Shown: positions 9,629 to 18,108 of the stretch, piece by piece | Numbering within the stretch: the stretch's first letter is position 1 | How the letters are laid out: each line of letters starts with the position of its first letter | Origin: Candidatus Thiodiazotropha sp. CDECU1 | GTDB taxonomy: Bacteria; Pseudomonadota; Gammaproteobacteria; Chromatiales; Chromatiaceae | Assembly: GCF_963455295.1 (NCBI RefSeq) | Contig: NZ_OY734020.1 | Coordinates: forward strand, 2,790,001-2,854,000 | Length of the DNA stretch: 64,000 nucleotides | Reading direction: 5' to 3' | Notes under the pieces: generated by a model | Seen by the model: only the letters and a program-made list of their open reading frames with translations | What the model was told of the DNA's origin: nothing | Databases searched by the model: none | Position numbers and translations under genes: made by a program

Positions 9629-10318
9629 TCACTCGACCATTCCGCAGGCCAAATTACCAGGTAGGGCGATATCCATATGTTCCGGTTTCTCCAGCTGCAT
9701 GGCGTGCATAATCTGAATATAGTCATCGCGCCGGGTCGCATTTCCCAATCTTGGATTATATCGCTTCTCTTCACCCACTGTGCTGCAGGTGAAACCGTTA
9801 TAGTCATGGGCCGGATAGATCAAGATGTCATCGGGCAGGCTGAACAGGCGTTGGGTGATCGAATCGTAGGATAACCCTGCATCCCCCGATTGAAAGTCAG
9901 TGCGGCCGCTACCGCGTATCAGCAGGATATCGCCGGTAAAGACCATACCCTCTGCAAGAAAGGAGATATCGTTGTCGGTATGCCCGGGGGTATAGATAAC
10001 TTTCAGCCTCGTCTCGCCCAATGAGATTAGATCGCCATCATTCAGGCGGAGATCGGCACACTCGGTTGCTGCCTTTTCATGCACCCCCACTTGGCAGCCC
10101 AATCGTTCGCGCAGTTGTCCGCTGCCGGTGATATGGTCGGCATGGATATGGGTCTCCAAGGCTAGCTTCAGGGTCAGATCCAATTCACCGATCAGCTTTA
10201 CATCGCGTTCAACCTGCTCTCTGACCGAGTCGATGACCGCTGCTTCACGGCTATCCCCATCCCACACCAGGTAGGTATAGGTACTGGATTGGGGATCGAA
10301 CAACTGTCGCATCTGCAT
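9629..10318 (-). CDS. ETHE1-type persulfide dioxygenase (metallo-beta-lactamase fold)
   Basis: Enzymes of this type oxidise glutathione persulfide to sulfite plus glutathione. About 229 residues carry the metal motif THIHADH, then YTPGHTDND, FTGDILLIRGSGRTDFQSGD (the conserved Asp and Arg of the ETHE1 branch) and YPAHDYNG. These features separate it from glyoxalase II. GshA, which makes the glutathione, is also in this window. Starts are uncertain: GTG codons at 10336 and 10333 and ATGs at 10318 and 10312 are in frame. The ATG at 10318 is preferred because homologues begin near MRQLFD. Confidence 0.9.
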   Translation of the reverse strand: MQMRQLFDPQSSTYTYLVWDGDSREAAVIDSVREQVERDVKLIGELDLTLKLALETHIHADHITGSGQLRERLGCQVGVHEKAATECADLRLNDGDLISLGETRLKVIYTPGHTDNDISFLAEGMVFTGDILLIRGSGRTDFQSGDAGLSYDSITQRLFSLPDDILIYPAHDYNGFTCSTVGEEKRYNPRLGNATRRDDYIQIMHAMQLEKPEHMDIALPGNLACGMVE

Positions 10319-10462
10319 CTTCACTAAAATCACCACCTATGACATTTGTATTGATATTGTCATTAGATGAGGGATATCGTAGATCATTCAACCAATGGGA
10401 TTACAGGGAAATAGTTTGCAGGCGCTTTGTTAATATAGTTTCAACATACGGAAAACCGCCCG

Positions 10463-10666
10463 ATGACAATCGATAAGGCACGCGAGATCATTAAACAGCA
10501 GATCAGCTTCGGCAGCGGATACAACCGCAATGCAGTACGCCTGCTGCTTGGTGAGATTCAACGGGAATATGGCCAGCAGGCCGGCGATCGGCTGATTGAA
10601 GAGCTGGACCTGGAACAGGCCTTCGGTCTGCGTCCGGGTACGGATTTTACCCGGGTCGCCCACTAG
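10463..10666 (+). CDS. Conserved-looking 67-residue protein of unknown function
   Basis: This is a short, acidic to neutral protein (MTIDKAREIIKQQISFGSGY...) with helix-rich composition and no signal peptide, cysteine motif or membrane segment. The sequence GSGYNRNAVRLLLGEIQREYGQQAGDRLI reads as an ordinary coding sequence, with codon use like the neighbours. I do not recognise the family. It stands alone between two minus-strand transcription units, diverging from the persulfide dioxygenase and converging on the methyltransferase. Confidence 0.6.
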   Translation: MTIDKAREIIKQQISFGSGYNRNAVRLLLGEIQREYGQQAGDRLIEELDLEQAFGLRPGTDFTRVAH

Positions 10667-10687
10667 GTACGATATCTGGCCCAGGCC

Positions 10688-11278
10688 TCAGGGCTTCTGC
10701 GCCACCAGCATCGCCACATCCCGTGTCCCTTGTTCCAGATTACCCAGACGATTCTCCTCACGGTAGTAGCGCAGCTGCAAGCTGGAAAACAGATTTAATA
10801 ACTCATTATCCGCCAATCTGAAGGCTGGATTCTGGGGTCCTGTGGCAGAGACCGCTGCCTGAATGAAGGTCTGATAGTAGATCAATCCACCGGACCTCAG
10901 GGCGTCGACAAGGTCGGGTATCAATGCCCTTTCCAGATAGTAGCTGACAATAATCAGATCAAAATGGTTGTGGGGTGGAGACGATTGTTCTACGTCACGC
11001 ACCTCCCCTGTCAGGTTCGTCAATCCCTCTTCTGCGGCGCAGGCATTGAGCCGCTGAATGGCGACAGGTGAGATATCCCATGCCACCACATCCAGTCCGT
11101 GACGCGCCAGGGTAAGGGCATTACCGCCCAATCCACAGGCGAGATCCAGCGCCAGACCCTGGGCTGGAAGCAGATGCAGATTTCTCTCTAGAACCTCGGC
11201 AGGTGTGGGACGCTTGTCCGCATCGGCATGACGCTTATCCCACTTCTCACGCAGGTTCTGAAGATCATTGCTGTTCAC
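10688..11278 (-). CDS. Class I SAM-dependent methyltransferase
   Basis: The 196 residues include motif I (ALDLACGLGGNALTLA), motif II (VVAWDISPVAIQRL), and a later DLIIVSYYLERALIPDLVDALRSGGLIYYQTF block typical of small TehB/UbiE-like methyltransferases. The substrate is unknown. It starts with GTG overlapping the metZ stop (GTGA, 3 shared bases), so its translation is coupled to that of metZ. This suggests, without proving, a link to sulfur amino-acid or methyl metabolism. Confidence 0.85.
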   Translation of the reverse strand: MNSNDLQNLREKWDKRHADADKRPTPAEVLERNLHLLPAQGLALDLACGLGGNALTLARHGLDVVAWDISPVAIQRLNACAAEEGLTNLTGEVRDVEQSSPPHNHFDLIIVSYYLERALIPDLVDALRSGGLIYYQTFIQAAVSATGPQNPAFRLADNELLNLFSSLQLRYYREENRLGNLEQGTRDVAMLVAQKP

Positions 11279-12465
11279 AAACTATCGAGACCACGCGCCA
11301 GATCATTTTTGATATCTTCAACATTTTCCAGCCCGACAGCAATCCGTACCAGTCCCTGTCCAATACCGGCCTGGACCCGCTCCTCTGGTGTCAAGCGTCC
11401 GTGAGTCGTAGTCGCCGGATGGGTAATGGTCGTCTTGGTGTCACCCAGATTGGCGGTAATGGAGAGCACGCGGGTGGCATCGATGACCATCCATGCCGCC
11501 GGCTGCCCACCCTTGACGTCGAAGGAGAGAATACTACCGGCCGCACGTTGCTGCTTCATCGCCATGGCATGTTGTGGATGACTGACCAGACCGGGAAAAT
11601 AGACACGCTCGACCTGTGGTTGCTGCTCCAGCCATTCGGCCACTATTTGAGCATTGCGCGAATGGGCATACATACGCAGCTCGAGGGTCTCAAGCCCTTT
11701 CAGGAATACCCAGGCATTGAACGGACTCATGGTAGGACCGGTGGTGCGCAGAACACCAAACACCGCATCACCCACCAACTCCTGATTACCCACCACAGCA
11801 CCACCGACACAACGCCCCTGTCCATCCAGGTATTTTGTGGCCGAGTGAATGACAATATCCGCACCAAGCTTGAGGGGCTGTTGCAAGGCAGGTGTACAGA
11901 AACAGTTATCCACCACCAGAAGACAATCATGGGCATGGGCCAATTCACTCAATGCCGTGATATCCGCCACGTCAGTGAGCGGATTGGATGGGGTCTCCAG
12001 AAACATGAGTTTGGTTTGAGGCCGCATCGCCGCCTCCCAGGCCTGCAGATCATTCAGATCGACAAAACTGGTCTCGATGCCAAATCGCGTGAGATATTTA
12101 TTAAACAGCATGGTGGTCGAACCAAACACACTATGCGAGGAGATAATGTGGTCCCCGGTCTGCAGCAAGCCGGTGCAGGTCGCCATGATTGCCGACATGC
12201 CGGAGGCGGTGGCGACACAACAGGCACCTCCCTCCAGCGCCGCCAGGCGCTCCTCAAAATTTCTTACCGTGGGATTGGTGAAGCGTGAATAGATATTGCC
12301 CGGCTCATCGCCGCTGAATCGCGCTGCGGCCTCGGCAGCGCTGCGGAACACAAAACTGGAAGTGGGAAAGATGGGCTCGCCATGTTCCCCTTCCGATGTA
12401 CGGTGGTGTCCTACGCGTATCGCCTGAGTAGAAAACCCCCACTCTTCATCTTTCCACTCCCCCAT
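11275..12465 (-). CDS. metZ: O-succinylhomoserine sulfhydrylase
   Basis: This PLP enzyme of the Cys/Met metabolism family makes homocysteine from O-succinylhomoserine and sulfide. Its 396 residues match the family. The N-terminal signature is TQAIRVGHHRTSEGEHGEPIFPTSS, and NIYSRFTNPTVRNFEERLAALEGG and the PLP lysine in IHSATKYLDGQGRCVGG are clear. MetZ-type sequences are characterised by this TQAIR start; cystathionine gamma-synthase is the main alternative. Direct sulfhydrylation fits a sulfide-exposed organism. Confidence 0.92.
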   Translation of the reverse strand: MGEWKDEEWGFSTQAIRVGHHRTSEGEHGEPIFPTSSFVFRSAAEAAARFSGDEPGNIYSRFTNPTVRNFEERLAALEGGACCVATASGMSAIMATCTGLLQTGDHIISSHSVFGSTTMLFNKYLTRFGIETSFVDLNDLQAWEAAMRPQTKLMFLETPSNPLTDVADITALSELAHAHDCLLVVDNCFCTPALQQPLKLGADIVIHSATKYLDGQGRCVGGAVVGNQELVGDAVFGVLRTTGPTMSPFNAWVFLKGLETLELRMYAHSRNAQIVAEWLEQQPQVERVYFPGLVSHPQHAMAMKQQRAAGSILSFDVKGGQPAAWMVIDATRVLSITANLGDTKTTITHPATTTHGRLTPEERVQAGIGQGLVRIAVGLENVEDIKNDLARGLDSL

Positions 12466-12531
12466 ATCCCGTCCTCACTCTTCATATTCATTCAGAATCG
12501 GTGTGCTGCCACATGCCGGTTATTCTACAAC

Positions 12532-14181
12532 TCAACGTGCCGATATGCTTCTGTTTTCAGCTTCAGGTGCCGGTTGATCATGCAGCTGTTGGGAAAAGTA
12601 GTCCTGCAGAAATTGATCAAAACTGACCCTATCTGAATCCTCAAGTTCTCGTTGGCGCTGCCAGGAATCGGTTGCCTCCTGCCGCAACAGCCTTTGATCC
12701 TGACTTGAGTGCTCCTGCTGACTGAAGGTGTGCTGGTGCTGTTTCGACATGCGTTGGGCGAATTGAAAAAAGCTCTCCCTTTTATCACGCATCTCCGTCA
12801 GCATTCGCGCCGACGGGGTCAGATCGGCATCCTGCAGACGATAGCGTTGTATCATCAGGCTTTCACTGTAGGGTTTACCAGGCAGACCCTCCTCCAATAT
12901 CTCGCATATGGGCAGCAAGGCATCACAAATCTCCAAGCCCCAACCCTGCAAGCCAACCCTCTCTCCATTCCGCTGCAGCATCAAACCAGGCTTTCTCCCC
13001 TGGTGTGCGGCCGTCAACTCGTTCCAGTCGATCTCCTTCTGTTCGGCAACGTTGATCGACGGGCTCCCATGCAACAGGCACATCAACATCAGGGCCTCGA
13101 TGAAATAGACCTGCTCTTCGGCGATACCCAGGGGATGGAAGGCATTCACATCCAACGAGCGCAACTCCACATAACGTACCCCGCGCCGCTGCAGGGCATG
13201 GATCGGTTTCTCCATCATCTCGGGTATCTGCTTTGGCCGTACCGTACTGTAGTACTCATTCTCTATCTGCAGAATATTGGCATTCAGCTGCTCGTAGCGG
13301 CCATCGACCTTGACCCCGATGGCATGATAGATCGGACAGGGTGTCTCGATGGCACGGGAGAGGGTCTCGATGTAGGCGCTGAGACAATCGTAACAGGCCT
13401 TGATACCCGTTCCCTGCTCCTTGCTGTTCTGGTAACCGATATCCCCCATCCTCAAAGAGGTGGCGTAGGGGGAGTAATAACTGTAGTCATCGAATACCTG
13501 CAGGGTGGTGGGTCTGCCGCCAAGAAAGGATTTACATACCGCGGGAGAGGCCCCGAACAGATAGGGAATCAACCACCCGACCCGCTGCAGATTTCGCAAC
13601 ATGGCGAAATAGGATTCTGAAATAAAACTCTGGATCGGTGTTTCATCCTGCTCCAGGTGTTGAAAGGCTTGCCAGAACGGGAGCGGGATTGAATAGTTGA
13701 AATGAACCCCGGCAATCACCTGCATGGCTCTACCATAGCGATGACCCAACCCTCTACGATAGACGGTTTTCATCATGCCCGCGTTGGAGTTGCCGTATTC
13801 TGCGATCGGTATCTGATCATCACTTTCAACCACACAGGGCATACTGGTTGCCCAGAGGATATCATCATCAAGATGCTGGTAGAGGAAGTGGTGGGCCTCA
13901 GACAGAAATCGCAACGGTTCTTCGCGATCTGCCGAGGGTGGTGTGATTATCTCGGTCAGTGCCTCGGAGTAATCCGTTGTGACATACCTGTTGGTAAGGG
14001 CCGAACCCAACGCCTCTGGATGTGGTTTTCGCGAAATGCAGCCGGCCGGGGAAACACGCAATCCCTCCTTTTCCAGACCGATAAGCCCCCCTCTTAGCAG
14101 CCCGACCTGATCTGCTTGACGCAGTTTTTCCAAACGTTGTTCGAGTGTCTTATACAAACTGGGAGCAACCCATGTGATCAA
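12532..14181 (-). CDS. gshA: Glutamate-cysteine ligase
   Basis: This is the first enzyme of glutathione synthesis, joining Glu and Cys with ATP. The 549-residue protein is of the proteobacterial type 1 family. The motifs GLIGLEKEGLRVSPAG, DYSEALTEIITPP, HFNYSIP and RRGVRYVELRSLDVNAFHPLGI are diagnostic. The frame starts with a TTG at 14181 and no strong ribosome site is visible, so a start shortly downstream is possible. A 10-bp hairpin (14192-14217) lies just upstream. The glutathione link to the persulfide dioxygenase in the window is functional, not positional. Confidence 0.95.
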   Translation of the reverse strand: MITWVAPSLYKTLEQRLEKLRQADQVGLLRGGLIGLEKEGLRVSPAGCISRKPHPEALGSALTNRYVTTDYSEALTEIITPPSADREEPLRFLSEAHHFLYQHLDDDILWATSMPCVVESDDQIPIAEYGNSNAGMMKTVYRRGLGHRYGRAMQVIAGVHFNYSIPLPFWQAFQHLEQDETPIQSFISESYFAMLRNLQRVGWLIPYLFGASPAVCKSFLGGRPTTLQVFDDYSYYSPYATSLRMGDIGYQNSKEQGTGIKACYDCLSAYIETLSRAIETPCPIYHAIGVKVDGRYEQLNANILQIENEYYSTVRPKQIPEMMEKPIHALQRRGVRYVELRSLDVNAFHPLGIAEEQVYFIEALMLMCLLHGSPSINVAEQKEIDWNELTAAHQGRKPGLMLQRNGERVGLQGWGLEICDALLPICEILEEGLPGKPYSESLMIQRYRLQDADLTPSARMLTEMRDKRESFFQFAQRMSKQHQHTFSQQEHSSQDQRLLRQEATDSWQRQRELEDSDRVSFDQFLQDYFSQQLHDQPAPEAENRSISAR

Positions 14182-14191
14182 TTGGATTCAT

Positions 14192-14217
14192 GTCAGAATC
14201 GAAACGACGATTCTGAC
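14192..14217. promoter_or_regulatory. Perfect 10-bp hairpin just upstream of gshA
   Basis: GTCAGAATCG at 14192-14201 pairs with CGATTCTGAC at 14208-14217 across a 6-base loop. It lies 11 bases before the gshA start codon, in its likely leader, with no T-run, so it could be an operator or a structured leader. A second inverted pair (GCATGCATC at 14290-14298 and GATGCATGC at 14321-14329) lies near the end of prc and might be a terminator without a clear U-tract. Confidence 0.4.
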
Positions 14218-14334
14218 TTGGTTATTAACATGCAGGTGAAACAAAACTCAGGTTTGATATTTTACGCCCCACAGGGGCGTTGATTGAAGGCATGCATCAT
14301 ACCATCATATTATCTGTTGGGATGCATGCTTCCG

Positions 14335-16422
14335 CTAGCGCATCACCGCCATCGGTGCTTGCATCCGGATAGAGTCCGTCAGAATACGGGCCGCTTCGTT
14401 CAACTCGATGCGTTGTGCCGCTTCAGACTCCTTGTCATCAGCCTCATCATCCAGTTCTTCCTGGTCGAGGGTTTTGATTGCCTCCAGGCCTTGCGATGCC
14501 CTGAAGCGATTCTTGTGCACCAGTTGCTCTTGCTCCCGATCATCCCATTCAGTGCGGCGACGACTCTCCAGCAGGCTCATCTCAATACGCTCCTCCAACG
14601 CCTGAAAGCGTTTCTCCCGATCGACCAACATCTCGAAACCCGGGTCACTCTCAACACGGCTCATATGGTTGACCATGAGATTAGGGACCGACCATTTTCC
14701 CTTGGTTGCAAAATTGGCCGGCCTGATCTGTGCCCAGGGTAATGCATTCTCCAGTGAACGCTCGCCATAATCCGCTGAAAATTTCGCGGTGGGAAACTGG
14801 ATGTCAGGTACCACACCCCGGTGTTGGGTGCTACCGCCATTGATGCGGAAGAACTGTGCCATGGTCAGTCTCAAGCGGCCAAGGTCCTTCTTACGCCCCG
14901 GTACGAAACGCCCGAGATCCACCAGCGTCTGCACGGTTCCTTTACCGAAGGTGGGCTCGCCGATGACTATACCCCGCTTATAATCCTGGATGGCACCGGC
15001 GAATATCTCGGAGGCAGAGGCACTGTTGCGATCAACCAACACCGCCAAGGGGCCTTCGTAGGCAATGGTTTGATCCGGATCCTGCTCGATCTCTATCTTA
15101 CCGAAGGCATCCTTGATCTGAACCACCGGTCCGGAATCGATGAACAGGCCAGTCAGTTCGGTCGCCTCGGAGAGTGAACCGCCTCCGTTTTCCCGCAGGT
15201 CAATCACGATGCCATTGACACCCTGCTTCTTCAGATCCACCAGGAGATTGCGCACATCACGGGTAGTGCTGCGAAAGTCCTCATCCCCTCTCGCCTCGGC
15301 AGCAAAATCGCGGTAGAAAGTCGGCACCTCCACCACGCCGATGCGCAGCCCTTTCATACCATCCAGGTCTTCGATGATACGACTCTTGGCTGCCTGCTCC
15401 TCTAATTTAATCTTGTTCCGCACCAGGGTGATAGTCTTGCGCTTGGCCCCTGTTTCAGTCCCCTTGGGCAGAACGTTCAGCCTGACCACAGAGCCCTTCG
15501 GGCCACGGATCTGTTCAACCACATCCTGCAACCGCCACCCCACGATATCGATGATCTCTCCCTCCAATCCCTGTCCAACGCCGACGATACGATCCCCCGA
15601 ATGGAGCAGGTCACTCTGTTCTGCGGGCCCACCTATCACGGTTTTCTGCACCACGGTAAAGCCGTCTTCATCCTTGAGTACCGCTCCTATGCCCTCCAGT
15701 GATAGTCGCATACTGATATCGAAGTTTTCCGAAGTGCTTGGCGACATGTAACTGGTATGGGGCTCCAGGCTCAGGGTATAGGCATTGATGAAGGTCTGGA
15801 AAATATCGTTGCTATCGAACTGCTCCACCCGGTCAAGCAGACGCTTGTAGCGTTCACGAAGGGTATCACGAATCTCATCGTCCTTTTTGTCCATCAGGCG
15901 TAGATTGAGGAAATCGTTCTTTACCCGCTTGCGCCAAACCTCCTGCAGTTCTGTGCGGGTCTGTGGCCAGGGCGCTTCATCCCGCTCGAAGAGATAACTC
16001 TCATCGATGGTGAAGTCAAAATCTTTATCAACCAGTTTTTGTGCATGAGCCACAGCCTCCGCCACACGTTTGCGATAGAGGCGAAAGATCTCGAAGGCAG
16101 GTTCGATTCTGGCGTTTTTCAGGTAGTCATCGAGTTTATCCTGATAGAGGGAGAAACGAGCGATATCCCTGGCGCGAAAAAAAGCGCGATTGGGATCGAG
16201 GGCGTCAAAGTAGCGATCGAGGATCATCTCTGACATCGCATCATCGAGCGCTACCTCCTTGTAGTGGTATTTTTCGATAACCTTGACGATTACATTTGCC
16301 GTTTGCTGCTGCTCAGGTGTCGGTTGCAGTTCGCTGATCGGGACAACCTGGCGATTGGCCCATAGGGTGGTACTACCGATTAGGAACAGGGAACTGAACA
16401 GAATAACCTTAAATATTTTCAT
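14335..16422 (-). CDS. prc: Tail-specific periplasmic protease Prc (C-terminal processing peptidase)
   Basis: This is a large Ser-Lys protease that trims or degrades periplasmic and lipid-anchored proteins, including peptidoglycan hydrolases. It has about 695 residues. A signal peptide (MKIFKVILFSSLFLIGSTTLWA) begins at the ATG at 16422, which has an AGG ribosome site 7 bases upstream. The longer frame to 16476 would put 18 residues before the signal and is rejected. A PDZ domain lies at about 220-310 (GIGAVLKDEDGFTVVQ). The catalytic Ser is in DRNSASASEIFAGA and the Lys in GEPTFGKGTVQT. A C-terminal DUF3340-like helical region completes the Prc architecture. Confidence 0.95.
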   Translation of the reverse strand: MKIFKVILFSSLFLIGSTTLWANRQVVPISELQPTPEQQQTANVIVKVIEKYHYKEVALDDAMSEMILDRYFDALDPNRAFFRARDIARFSLYQDKLDDYLKNARIEPAFEIFRLYRKRVAEAVAHAQKLVDKDFDFTIDESYLFERDEAPWPQTRTELQEVWRKRVKNDFLNLRLMDKKDDEIRDTLRERYKRLLDRVEQFDSNDIFQTFINAYTLSLEPHTSYMSPSTSENFDISMRLSLEGIGAVLKDEDGFTVVQKTVIGGPAEQSDLLHSGDRIVGVGQGLEGEIIDIVGWRLQDVVEQIRGPKGSVVRLNVLPKGTETGAKRKTITLVRNKIKLEEQAAKSRIIEDLDGMKGLRIGVVEVPTFYRDFAAEARGDEDFRSTTRDVRNLLVDLKKQGVNGIVIDLRENGGGSLSEATELTGLFIDSGPVVQIKDAFGKIEIEQDPDQTIAYEGPLAVLVDRNSASASEIFAGAIQDYKRGIVIGEPTFGKGTVQTLVDLGRFVPGRKKDLGRLRLTMAQFFRINGGSTQHRGVVPDIQFPTAKFSADYGERSLENALPWAQIRPANFATKGKWSVPNLMVNHMSRVESDPGFEMLVDREKRFQALEERIEMSLLESRRRTEWDDREQEQLVHKNRFRASQGLEAIKTLDQEELDDEADDKESEAAQRIELNEAARILTDSIRMQAPMAVMR

Positions 16423-16572
16423 GTAACTACCTGGTCTTGTATGCGCGGAAACAGTGGGCGCCTGACTATACATCATAGTAAATAGGACTAGGATTGGACT
16501 GGATTACCACTCCACAGGTTCCATTTAGTGCCTAAAAGGTGTACTGGACCTCAAGATCAAGCCCCACACCGC

Positions 16573-17433
16573 TCATATATTCTCATGCAGACCCTGTACC
16601 AGATCCAGATAACCCGGGGATTCGGGATTTATAATCCCATGCCGCACTAAAAAGTCAATCACCACCAGGTTGCAGTTGAGCTTAAACTCATCGGTCTGGG
16701 CAACCAGTCTTGCCACCTCGGCTACAGGTAACAACATGAACTCAGCCACTTCACCGTCACCGTTCTGAGGTTGGAAATCACCCGGGAGTTCAAGATCGTA
16801 ACAGTAGAGCGTATCGGGTTTCAGACCAACATCCGTCTCGGTGCAGTAGGTCAGGACACCCACGGCAACAGCACGCTTAGCCAAGGATGGCCCCACATTG
16901 GCCTCTTCCATACACTCTTTGCGTAGATTCTCAGCCAGGGAAAGATTGTGAGGCAGCCCCCCTGCGACCATATTGTCCAGACAGTCGGGGAAATTACGCC
17001 GATCGGCTGCACGCCTGGCTATCCATAGTTTCAATTCCTCCCCGTCACGGACAAAACCATTCAGGTGTTGGCCATAGGCCCGTAACCCGAAGTAGGGGGC
17101 ACTGGCACGATCCACGGTGGCAATCGCCGTCTCCCTGCCAGCATGTGTCACCGGATACTGCTCACCATGCACATGGGAGATGACCCCCTCTTCAACCAAG
17201 GTCGAGGTAATCTCCGCGAACAGGCGGGTGCGCGCATCGAAGTCGGCATAATGACCCTGGAGATATACACCCTCCTCATCCTGGCTGAAGGCATCCGGCC
17301 AGTTACCGAGGGCCTCCCACATGGGTCGTTTAAGGCGTCCATAGCACCGCTCCTGGAAAAAGAGTGGTTTGAAATTTCCCGGATCCCAATGATTAAGGCG
17401 TTCGATATGACGCAGATACCCTTGTAAGTTCAT
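16573..17433 (-). CDS. Nudix hydrolase with N-terminal DUF4743 domain
   Basis: The 286-residue protein resembles the plant/yeast thiamin-pyrophosphokinase-associated Nudix group. The N-terminal half (about 1-120, YLRHIERLNHWDPGNFKPLFF) is DUF4743. The Nudix box (MVAGGLPHNLSLAENLRKECMEEANV, about 145-170) keeps the metal-binding KEC-EEA residues, although the first Glu of the classical GX5EX7REUXEE pattern is replaced by Leu, as in many of this subgroup. Its substrate is probably a nucleotide or thiamin-related diphosphate. It lies 12 bases downstream of lexA and is probably co-transcribed, so it may be SOS-linked. Confidence 0.85.
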   Translation of the reverse strand: MNLQGYLRHIERLNHWDPGNFKPLFFQERCYGRLKRPMWEALGNWPDAFSQDEEGVYLQGHYADFDARTRLFAEITSTLVEEGVISHVHGEQYPVTHAGRETAIATVDRASAPYFGLRAYGQHLNGFVRDGEELKLWIARRAADRRNFPDCLDNMVAGGLPHNLSLAENLRKECMEEANVGPSLAKRAVAVGVLTYCTETDVGLKPDTLYCYDLELPGDFQPQNGDGEVAEFMLLPVAEVARLVAQTDEFKLNCNLVVIDFLVRHGIINPESPGYLDLVQGLHENI

Positions 17434-17445
17434 GGATCAATTTTC

Positions 17446-18042
17446 CTAGATGTAGGACCTGAGAAGTCCGCGTAGGACACCCTGTATCCTGACCTCTTCC
17501 GCCCGGTAGACCATCGCGCTCATGGCTGGATTGGCGGGGTGTAGTATAACCTCACCCGGACGTTGCTCGATCCTCTTCAAAGTGGCCTCTTCATTGCGGA
17601 TCAATGCCACAACAATATCTCCATTCTGTGCCTGTGCCTGCTGTTCGATCACCACATAATCCCCATCCTGGATCCCATCATCGATCATCGAATCCCCCGA
17701 CACCTGTAGCACATAGCAGGGCCCTTTTCCCAGCAACTGATCGGGAACCTGCATCGGTTCCGCCTCGGCAATGGCCTCGATGGGTCTGCCGGCGGCAATA
17801 CGGCCGAGATAGGGAATGCCCTCCTCCGCCCCGGGTTCAACCAGGCGTATACCACGTTTCAGGCCCGCCATGGGCTCCACCAACCCCGCCTCCACCAACG
17901 CCTGGATATGTTTGTGTAAGGAACCCCGGGATTTCAGTCCTAGCAGACCACAGAGTTCGTCATAGGTGGGTGGCTGCTGATAGTGATCCAGATTGTCCCG
18001 CAGGATCTGGTAGATCTCTTGCTGGCGCCGGGTTAATTGCAT
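17446..18042 (-). CDS. lexA: LexA repressor (SOS regulator)
   Basis: LexA represses the SOS regulon and self-cleaves on contact with RecA filaments. Its 198 residues contain an N-terminal winged helix whose recognition helix reads SRGSLHKHIQAL (39-50), a cleavage site A84-G85 in RIAAGRPIEA, the catalytic Ser118 (VSGDSMIDDG) and Lys156 (EATLKRIEQ). The recognition-helix sequence differs from E. coli LexA (SPNAAEEHLKAL), agreeing with the different operator seen upstream. The gene diverges from the mrfA-like helicase, with both promoters sharing the GTTC boxes. Confidence 0.96.
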   Translation of the reverse strand: MQLTRRQQEIYQILRDNLDHYQQPPTYDELCGLLGLKSRGSLHKHIQALVEAGLVEPMAGLKRGIRLVEPGAEEGIPYLGRIAAGRPIEAIAEAEPMQVPDQLLGKGPCYVLQVSGDSMIDDGIQDGDYVVIEQQAQAQNGDIVVALIRNEEATLKRIEQRPGEVILHPANPAMSAMVYRAEEVRIQGVLRGLLRSYI

Positions 18043-18057
18043 GCTGGCCCTTGATTT

Positions 18058-18104
18058 GTTCTCCAGTTGTTCTCTATTCTACACCAAGAGAACAGAAAGA
18101 GAAC
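18058..18104. promoter_or_regulatory. Two mirrored GTTC-N7-GTTC LexA-type boxes between lexA and mrfA
   Basis: Bases 18058-18072 read GTTC, seven bases, GTTC. Bases 18090-18104 read GAAC, seven bases, GAAC. The four hexamers GTTCTC (18058, 18069) and GAGAAC (18088, 18099) are perfectly mirror-symmetric about position 18081. GTTC-N7-GTTC direct repeats are the known LexA box of Alphaproteobacteria, whereas most Gammaproteobacteria use CTG-N10-CAG. One box faces each divergent gene: 16 bases from the lexA start codon and 5 bases from the helicase ATG. Control by LexA is inferred from this geometry. Confidence 0.75.
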
Positions 18105-18108
18105 AGAT

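Noticed and set aside
11203-12288. A 361-residue frame opposite metZ
   Set aside because: Antisense to metZ, no start signal or recognised motif. The long open frame reflects codon bias of the real gene.
12709-13620. A 303-residue frame opposite gshA
   Set aside because: It lies entirely antisense to a well-conserved gene with clear motifs, and its protein composition (Gln/His/Leu-rich) is that of a shadow frame.
16422-16476. Upstream start for prc (18 extra residues)
   Set aside because: Would bury the signal peptide; the ATG at 16422 has a ribosome site and a clean signal.
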